Assembly (NCBI GenBank): GCA_037951105.1 | Contig: JBAMJV010008056.1 | Coordinates: 186,001-250,000, forward strand | DNA from: Echinarachnius parma | Taxonomy: Eukaryota; Echinodermata; Echinoidea; Clypeasteroida; Echinarachniidae | Length of the DNA: 64,000 bases | Reading direction: 5' to 3' | In this document: positions 12,101-21,100 of the stretch, piece by piece | Numbering within the stretch: the first letter of the stretch is position 1 | How the letters are laid out: each line of letters begins with the position of its first letter | Notes under the pieces: generated by a model | What the model was told of the DNA's origin: nothing | The model's database searches: none | The model's input: only the letters and a program-made list of their open reading frames with translations | Position numbers and translations under genes: made by a program

Positions 12101-15100
12101 CGGGGGGGCTTTGGACGAATGGTCGCGTTCCATTCAACGCGACGCGACGCGACGCGACGCTACCCACCCTTTCGGCATAAGCCCATGAGAACATATCCAG
12201 CACGGTCCGCTTATTTGCTGATGATTGCCTCGTCTACAACACCATCACGTCTGCTGAGGACCAACACCAATTGCAAGAGGACTTAAACAAATTGGTTGAC
12301 TGGGCACAAACCTGGGGCATGAGATTCAATCCATCTAAATGCAAGAATGTGAAGATTACTCGTGGGAGGCAGGAGGAACATACAAAGTATACATTGATGG
12401 GAGTTGACCTTGAGGAGAAGAAGGACATCCAGTACCTGGGAGTCCACATTCAACATGATCTCCGATGGAACAAGCAGACCTCACATGCAACCTTCAAGGC
12501 AACGAGGATGTTGAACTTCATCAGAAGAAATTTCCACCACTGTACACCGCATGTCAAGGAAAAATTGTACATGACATTAGTGAGACCTCATCTAGAATAT
12601 GCTTCTGCTTCATGGAACACATATACAAAGAAGAACAGAAATGGCATAGAAAGAGTGGAAAATAGGGCAGCAATATTTGTGTCCAACACATAAGGGGAAA
12701 ATACAAGCATCACTGCCATTCTTAAAGAGCTAAAGTGGACTGCGCTTCAAGACAGAAGGAAATGTCATCGCCTAACCTGCTTTCAAAAGATGCTGAACGG
12801 AAACCTGGACATCAAACATGAGGACTTCATTCAACCCAAAATAGACAGAAACCAAAGGGGCCATTCTCTACAGTACCAACAGCAACACACAAACTCTGAG
12901 GCGTTCGCAAATTAATTTTTCGTCCGTACAACCACTGAATGGAATAAGCTACTTCAATCTACAGTAAACCAGCCCTCACTTGATACATTCCAGAATGCAC
13001 TTGCTAAGGACCCTTCTGTCCTTAGGGGCTAACCACTCTCTCGGACCCACCTCCAGTTAAAACTCCTATGGAGTGTTTTGGAGGATTAAACTACCAAGTA
13101 CCAAGTAGCCCCGTAGCTGTCTCAGCATATGAGTACAATTTTTGATAACTGTATGATGTGATAAAAGAAACGACAGTTTTCAGAATACAAAAAAGGACAT
13201 CTTTGCTTGCGCAAACGCGCTTATCAATTGCGTGGCAAGGCGCGCCAGCTGATAGAGGTTAACAAACTTTCAGAGATAATAGTACAAAAGTTATGAGAGT
13301 TTTCAGAATACCGGTTTTGTCGTAAGCCTAAGATAATACAATATTAGGGAAAAGACAATTTTCAGAATAAACCCCCTGGTTATTCCTTATGTGTGTTATT
13401 GTTTGTATACGTTCTAATCTATTTCTCTGTTTTTTTACTTATACATTTTATTTGTTATTTGTTTTTATTTTAGTTCTAACTATAATTAGACTATTTTGAC
13501 CCCCTAACAAACGTCTAAAATAAAAACAAGACAAAAAACCCAATTTCTTTTTAGGACAATTAAATATATTCATATGTTTTGTAGACAAATCACGAACATT
13601 TGCATTTTCCGGCCGACATGCGAAGACGAAAGGTCACATGACTTTGTAACGGAAGGTTCGACTTTCAAACATATTGTTTTACAAGATGCACAAGACTGGA
13701 TCAAAAGTAATGAAGCGGCGGGACGTCAAATTTACAAGTTAAGAATGAAGTGGCAGTCCGGACGATTTAAACAAAACAAAACAGTGAATTGTGCACTATT
13801 CAAGGGATATACTCTTAAATTTGAAGGGTTTGACTAATGTTGGTTCATTTCTAAGAGATTTTTCTAAGGCCATTAACTCTAAGAAAAAATAAAGTTTACT
13901 GCACGGAATTATGCGACCTTTATGTAATTGCCTCACTTTGCCCCATTTTTTAGAAGGCTTGAATCCGTTACCACTGCATTGTGATCACTGCATGCATGCA
14001 CGCGGCATACATAATAGCTGGTCATGCAGAGCCGGCACATTAAATAAGCAAGTTAAAAGTACTTTTCAAATTCTGATGACAGCCACTCAACGTGTTATAA
14101 TGTCGGGCAGGAAAGCGTTTTCGTCTGTTTTCAAATGTATTATTCTAATTTGATTCCTTTAGCATGTCATTGTCATCGACCATATATCCCTCGTGCATCG
14201 GCAGGTGGTAATCGATCGATATTCGGGCGGCAATCTAACGATTTTAGACCATTTGGGGCTTTAAAATTCGGAGGGAGGTCGGAAGAGCTGCGCGGCCGTC
14301 GCACGAGCTCCCTACGATACCCGAACGTGCTTCGTGCTGGTGTCGGGCCGCGGTCGGGGGGCTTCTACGGGCCTCGGCCGGGCTCCTCCTGCCAACTCAG
14401 GGATTTAGCCCCTGGCCACGGAAGACGCCTGCCCGTGTGTCGACCGGAGCCCAGCCGGACGTCACCCGGAGCCCACCCGGCCGTCGCCCAGTGTGGTGCT
14501 AAATCCGTGACCTGCGAAATCCGTACCCAGTAGCAAATGCGCATGCGCTTAAACATTTGGAGGTGTGTCTTGCGAAAATCGTGACCATTATTACGCCGCA
14601 ATTTCATGCTTATAACAAATTGACACATGTTTTATAAACAAATTAAATGGCGTGAATGGATTTTCTTAATCCACCGTCGGGTTTTGACAACACTTTGTGC
14701 TGCAAGGAGCCTCAAGGAGGCATTTTGCATGCTTTATTACAAATGGCATGAATGGGAACGAATTTCGCAAGCAATTTTCCCACAGGTGCGCATGCGCATT
14801 TGCGACTGCGTTCGGATTTCTCAGTGCGTACGGATTTAGCATGACACCGGTTGTCGGACGGGCAGCGACAGACCTATTTATCATCGACCGAAACTTGTAT
14901 GTCGATCAGGTATCGCCCGATTACCATTTGTTTACCGGCGGCCCTGGACGATTTCTGATCACTAGTGTTCAAACGCCCGAGCCCCGTCCAATATGTGACA
15001 GGGTAGATTTTTAACCCTAAAAAGGCCTCCGCGATCTTTGTTATTGCTCCAAAAACGCGGTAGGATGACGCGCCGCTGCTTGGTGACTTTTTTCTTTTGG

Positions 15101-18100
15101 GTCTTGCGCATATTTTAAAACAAAAAATTTGAAAATCGGACTTACCGTTACGAAGTCACGTGACCTTTTGTCTATGCATGTCAGCCCGAAAATTGCTCAA
15201 TTTCGTGATTTGTGTACAAAACATATGGAAATATCAGTTTTCGTAAAAGGAGGTATATCATTGGTTATTTGGTCCTGTTTACATTTTATATGTTTGTTTT
15301 GGGGTTCAAAATAGTTGAATTATAGTTAGAAATAAAAACAAACAAACAATAAAATACATAAGTTTAAAAAAACAAAGAAATACATAAGAAATTACAAAAA
15401 CAATAGAAAACATAAGGAAGAACTTGGCTCTTCCAAATTTTGTTGTCGTATTATTATTCCAAATGCTCTAAAGAATATATGTAGTGAAAACCAGAATTTA
15501 ATTATGAAGAATATATGATGTATGGGTAAAAATTTGAATGTTATGACCTTATTTGCATAAATTACCATAAATATGCAAATTAATGAATTTTTCCAAAAAT
15601 TGTATTCTATACACTTCACTTATCATGCGTGCAATTTTTCACGGCGATCGGCCGCTCCGTGGCCGAGATCTTAGGGGGGGGGGGGGGGGGGGGGGGGTGG
15701 CCATAATGGACCCCCCGGCCTGCTGAAGACCTCAAATAGCCCGGCCATTTTAGGGTTAAGCGAAAATACGCTCGACTCACTGGCGGGTTTGAAACTCGGC
15801 GACCTCCTGGCGATCTACAAATTCGCCCGGAGTCTGTTTGATTTGTGACGCAGGCATAAACAATACATAATCTACCATTGTTCGTTGGTCCGATCAATAT
15901 AACAAATTACATGCAGTGAAAAACATTTATATGCGCAGAATAAGGCACTTTCGTCACACATTAGCGCATTGTGGGAGAGAACAAGCTCGCTCGCGAATTT
16001 AAAACCAATTACATGAACCCACAAACATAGTTTTGTTCATACAAAATTGTATTCAATCGCCTGCAATATCCGCTTTTCAATCATTAGAAGCTTGAACTCG
16101 CCTGAAAAGGTCTCATGGCATACAAATAATGTGTTAGCTTCTTTTATCTGTAATAGTTCATACATAATATATTTGTAAACTGTTAGACCTAAATATGTTT
16201 TGATTAAAAATGAGCAAAGGAAAATAGGCTTAGCCGGAAATCGAACCCGAGACTTCCGGATTGCTAGACCGGTGCTCAACCATTGAGCAAACATCTGTAA
16301 AAATGTTTTCTATATTTTTAACAGTTTTATCTTGTTCATTTTGCTATGCCCGACCTCTTAAAAGAACTCTCCAGATCTATCACTACTCAGTTGCTAATAA
16401 GGTTAACAATGCACCTTCGTCCAAACTGAGCGCCTGCTTATAATAACATCACATGTTTGAATACACTAACAATTCACAAAGTTTAGTTGCTATGTCAGAA
16501 AAGCTCAACAATTATTAGGATAAGAAAGACACTGACCATCTGTCAATCTGGTCAGCTAATGTGAGATGAACAAAAGACAAAGGACAAGCAAATTCCCTCA
16601 ATATCATGCCGTGCATGTTTCCATACACAATACAATAGCTTATCAGTGCTTTCCTTGAATATACTAGCGATCACTCTGTCTACCTGGTCAATGGTCAATG
16701 GTAATGGTATAGTTATATCGTGTGATGATTGCAAGCGTAAGACAATGGCGAAGCACAAATAGCGGGTAGATAGAAGGTGGACCCCATGAAGTTCTCCCTA
16801 TCCCCATCTCAACCTCACGCCCACCGTTACTGGTTACAAGGTTAATTCAGACTAATCATCTAAATACTATCACACGCACGATCTAGTTCCAATATACCAC
16901 GTATGTAGGTTGGGGGGGGGGGGGGGGGGGGGGGGGTGTCCGTCGCCCAACTTGTTTGTTGCCAGACCAATGCCACTTGTTTAGTTGTGTAAGCGGGGGC
17001 GGGGGCTGGGGGGGGGGGGGAGGCCTGGGTCAATGCAGGACCAATGCCACTTGTTTAGTTGTGTAAGCGGGTGCGGGAGGCCGGGGAGGGGGGGGGGCGC
17101 CTGGGTCAATGCAGGACCACTTGTTTAGTTGTGTAAGCGGGGGCGGGGGGCCGGGAGGCCTGGGTCAATGCAGGACCAATATCACTTGTTTAGTTGTGTA
17201 AGCGGGGGCGGGGACCGGGGGGGGGGGGGGGGGTGGTGGGGGAGGCCTGGGTCAATCAGACATTTAACAGTTATGAAAGCAATACAAACTTGAATAATGA
17301 TTTCGTGACTTATATTCTGCTATACCAAATGTCACATTTTGCAGGTGTTCTCACATCCTGTCTACCAGGATCTGTCAAATCAGGAAGTGTTGGTAAAACA
17401 TTTCCTGATTCCAAAATTGTCATCCATAACTCTGACATGGCGGGTAATGGCGAGGTAAGTATTGAAATTCATCTCTCCATATCAATTATCTGTTACCCGT
17501 AATACACTTAGATGATAATGTGGCAGAGTATTAAAAGGCGCCGTCCTTCCTATCAAGTGAACTTGAGTAAAGGGGTGGTCACATAGCCGGTCGTGGACGT
17601 AGTGATCCGTAGGGTAGATTACCGTTGGTCAGACGTGGTGAAAGTTCGTTAAACTATATTAAACTACATTGAACTACGTTAGGGTACGACCGAATAAGGG
17701 CGAGAAATCGCAGAATGGTACGGATACGTACGTTAAAGTAATGTAAACCATGTTCAAGTACGATAAACTATCCCGGGGGGGGGGGGGGGTCTGTCCTCAT
17801 AGAAAGGGGGGTATCATGCGTGACCAAGGACTTGCCAAAAGCACCCTAAACGAGTACTTGCGTGGTGCAAAAAATACACCCTAAGTAAGTATGATTATTG
17901 GTAATTTGATACCCTAAGCAAGTAATCAATTTTTTTTAAACCCCTAAGCAAGTATATTTGATACCCTAAGCAAGTAATCTTTTGTTTTGTAAACCCCTAT
18001 TAAAAGCAAGTGATAACTATTTTTGATACCCTAAGCAAGTAAGCTGAGTTTTTGAGACCCTAAACGAGTAATTCATCTTTTTGAGACCCTAAACGAGTAA

Positions 18101-21100
18101 TTCGTCAGCCTAAAAAAGATACCCCTTTTCCTGATTTTGGGTGATTTTGAGACCCTATTCGAGATACTCGAGTATCTCGCCTGATCGTAAAAAACACCCT
18201 AATTACTCGTTTTCTTGGTCACGCATGATACCCCCCTTTCTATGAGGACAGACCCCCCGGGTAAACTATGCTAGACTACGCTAATTCGGGTGCAGCTCTC
18301 ACGGACAGGTACGGAGTGGTATGTCTGAATACGTGTCAAGGGCTGGTCGCATTTACGGTAGTGGACGTAGTTGAACGTAGTGGAGGCTAACGTAGTTGCG
18401 CGTAGTTGAAGGTAGTTGAGCGTACCGGCATCCGTACCATACCGTAGTTGTCCGTGATGCTTACTTGGTATTAACTCGGGGGAGCGGCCGTGATCTTCGA
18501 TTTATGTATTGAACATGTTCAAAAGAGCGGTACGATAAAGGCAGCCGTGATGCTAACGTACTAAACCGAAGTCTAACGTAGTCAAACATAGTCGAACGTA
18601 TAGCTAACGTAGTCTAACGTACTGTTTAACGTACTCAAACGTACCCTAGCGTGCTCTAACGTACTTTATCGTGAACAAAACCAGCATCAGCACTCTAATG
18701 GGCCGGTCATACTTACGGTAGTATACGTAGTGATCCGTAGAGTAATGTGGGTCAGACGTGGTGTAAGTACGTTAAACTAGGTTAAACTACGATAAAAATA
18801 CGTAAAGGTACGGTGATGAGCCACAGAAGAGTACAGATAAGTACGTTCAAGTACCATAAACTACGCTACACTACGCTAGACTTCGGTAATGCGGGTGCAG
18901 CTCGCTCACGGACAGGTACGGAGTGGTACGTCTGACTACGCTTGAGTACGGTAAACTACGGTAGCAACTACGCTAGACTACGCTAAACAACGTCAATACG
19001 GTATATTTATCAACTCCACGGGGGAGTATGCAGCCAGCCCGCGGTCTGGTACGGCCATTGTGCGCTCGTGAAATTTGTCTTATTTTTGTTGCTTAAACAT
19101 GTCTGGATCAAGACTGTCGATGCTGGTTTTGTGCACGGTAAAGTACGTTAGAGTACGCTAGAGTCCATTTAACCCGTTGAGGACTGGTCCCGAAATATTT
19201 CGTTCTTGAGTCTATGGAGAATGCGTGTTATATCAAAATCAATTCGTCCTCAACGGGTTAAGTACGTAACGAAGTACGTTAGACTACGCTAGACTTCGTT
19301 AGACTACGTTAGACTACGTTGAACTTCGGTTTAGTACGTTATTACTACGGATGCCTTTAACGTACCGCTCTTTTGAACATGTTCAAAAATTAAATCGAAG
19401 ATCACGGCTCCCTCGAGTTAATACCAAGTTAGCATCACGGACAACTACGGTACGATACGGACGCTAGTACGTTCAACTACGATCAACAACGTTAACCACC
19501 ACTACGTTCAACTACGTCCACTACCGCAAGGATGACCGGCCCTTTAGTCCAGGCATATTTCAGCCAAAAAAAAAGAGACAAATTTCACAGATAGAACTGC
19601 TCTGTTTGAAAAACAAGCGCACATTGCCCGTTCCACATCGCGGGCTGGCAGCATACTTTGTGCGGAGTTGCTAAATTTACCGTAGTCAGACGTACCACTC
19701 CGTACCTGTACGTGAGCAAACTGCACCCATATTAGCGTAGTCTAGCGTATATTATCGTACTTGGACGTATTTATCCGTACCCTTCTGTGGCTTATCACCG
19801 TACTATAACACAGTTCAACGTAGTTTATCCTAGTTTAACGTACTTACCGTACGGATCACTACGTCCACTACCGTAAATGTGACCGGCCCTTGAAGTCATG
19901 ATATCTTCAAGTTCAAAAAGCATTACCCAATTCAAGAACAAAACAACAGGTCCATACTAACCCTGCCGGAAAGAACACACTCATCCACAGTGTGAACACC
20001 CACACTGTGAACAAATTGTGTGCACTATCGGTACTATCGCCATATTGTGTTGTTGGTTTTTTTTTATCTCACTGGCCTGACGACTAGTTGGCGACCTGTT
20101 GGCGACTCGACCCCTGGAGACTAGCCGGGTCACCGGGGAGTCGCGGGGAAATCAAACATGTTCAATTTTTTAAAAGACTTTTTCCAGTCTCCAGCAGGTT
20201 TCGAAGACGTCTCCGTGACGTCGCCTGGAGACTAGCCGGGTCTCAGGGGAGTCGCAGGGAAATCAAACATGCTCGGTTTTTGTTAGACTTGTTGCAGTCT
20301 CCAGCATGTCGCGGAGACGTCTCCGCGATGTCTCCACGACGTCTCCGAGACCTACTGGAGACCGAGGCGACTGAGAGGAGATGTTGCGGCGACGTCTCCG
20401 CGACACTGCTTGACGTAGCTTGACCAACTTTAGAGACTACTTGACAGAGGTCGTTATCATCTAGTTGTAGATCTAGGTATAGACAGGCAGAAGTCGCGGC
20501 GACGTGCCGTAACCCTGTGGAGACCCATGGCGAACTTTCAGAGAAGTTGCGGAGACGTCGCGGAGACGTCGCCACAACTGCCGGAGACGTTGCGGATACC
20601 TTGCCGCAACTGCCGGAGACGTCGCGGAGACGTCTCCGTGATGTCGTGGCGACGTCCCCGCGACTTTGCAGAGTCGCCGCGACTACCGCGACTGATCAGT
20701 CGCGACAGTCGTGGCGACGTCTCCGCCAGTGAGATAGGCCCTTTATTCTGATACTTCTGACGGATTATGACATTTAATACACAGTTTTGAGTTTACATGT
20801 TTTCCAGTATTCATTAATTGCAATAATAGGCCATAATAACTCATTTTCATCGAGGTAATTGTCCTTGTATTTGACAGGTGTGCTTCTACGAACGTAACCT
20901 GTTCATGGGATATCTGAACCAAGAAGAAATGACAAAAACAGAGCAAGGATTGTTCCTCACTGGAGACATTGGATACCGCGATAGCGACGGGTTATTGTAC
21001 CTCACCGGCAATACAACAGGTACACACAAGCAGATATTTTGCTTATATTGTCGATATCCATAATTCCAAAATGAAACCTGAACTAATTCTCACTTAAAAG

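Larger units (their letters stand above)
9791..13110 (+). pseudogene. degenerate CR1/jockey-like non-LTR retrotransposon, interrupted
   Basis: Reverse-transcriptase pieces in order: GIGPDGIPNQALKL (near 9961), SGELPLDWRRANIS (10046-10090), ADNQHAFRKKRSCETQLI and LDFSKAFDVIPHKRLLLKLG (10260-10440), SGTPQGTVLGP (10548-10580), then FADDCLVYN (12210-12240), GMRFNPSKCK and YLGVHIQHDLRWN (to 12690). A C-terminal piece follows in another frame (FVRTTTEWNKLL, near 12920). Frameshifts, a stop after DWIK and two foreign inserts break it. The palm residues (FSKAFD, FADD) can still be read. The endonuclease is missing, so it is 5'-truncated. Confidence 0.88.
9275..13382. mobile_element. inverted-repeat element, 4.1 kb, carrying nested insertions
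   Basis: The left end CAGGGGGTGTATTCTGAAAA (from 9279) is mirrored by TTTTCAGAATAAACCCCCTG (to 13378). Subterminal TAAGATAATACA motifs occur at both ends. Almost all of its interior is a later LINE insertion that itself holds another element, so the original was short and probably non-autonomous. Confidence 0.72.
17572..19891. repeat. GTACGTTA/ACGTAGT-rich cluster of interlocked inverted repeats
   Basis: Degenerate ACGTAGT, GTACGTTA and CTACGCTA words fill 2.3 kb. Pair A: 18698-18970 (GGGCCGGTCATACTTACGG outward end) with 19610-19891. Pair B: 18343-18560 (GGGCTGGTCGCATTTACGG) with 19350-19547. A further head (GGTCGTGGACGTAGTGATCC) lies at 17600. Shared landmarks such as GGTACGGAGTGGTACGTCTG and GAACATGTTCAAAA confirm the arms. 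Non-coding. Confidence 0.82.

Noticed and set aside
14135..14533. A 132-codon frame in GC-rich DNA
   Set aside because: High GC lowers stop frequency; the sequence is R/G/P-rich without a domain and overlaps a foldback.
15011..15020. Telomere-like TTAACCCTAA
   Set aside because: Only one unit, mirrored at 15759; it is the end of a transposable element, not a telomeric tract.
15129..15314. Similar short frames at 15129-15314 and 52996-53178
   Set aside because: They lie in two copies of the same TTAA element and match because the DNA does; no sign of a protein family.
17194..17344. Upstream extension of the exon frame through the G-rich minisatellite
   Set aside because: The frame before 17345 reads through poly-glycine from the G run. 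The acceptor CATTTTGCAG and the family alignment place the exon start at 17345.
20088..20575. Overlapping 110-codon frames on both strands
   Set aside because: Both arise from the GGAGAC/GACGTC repeat; R-R-R-G-D-V-A strings reflect base composition.
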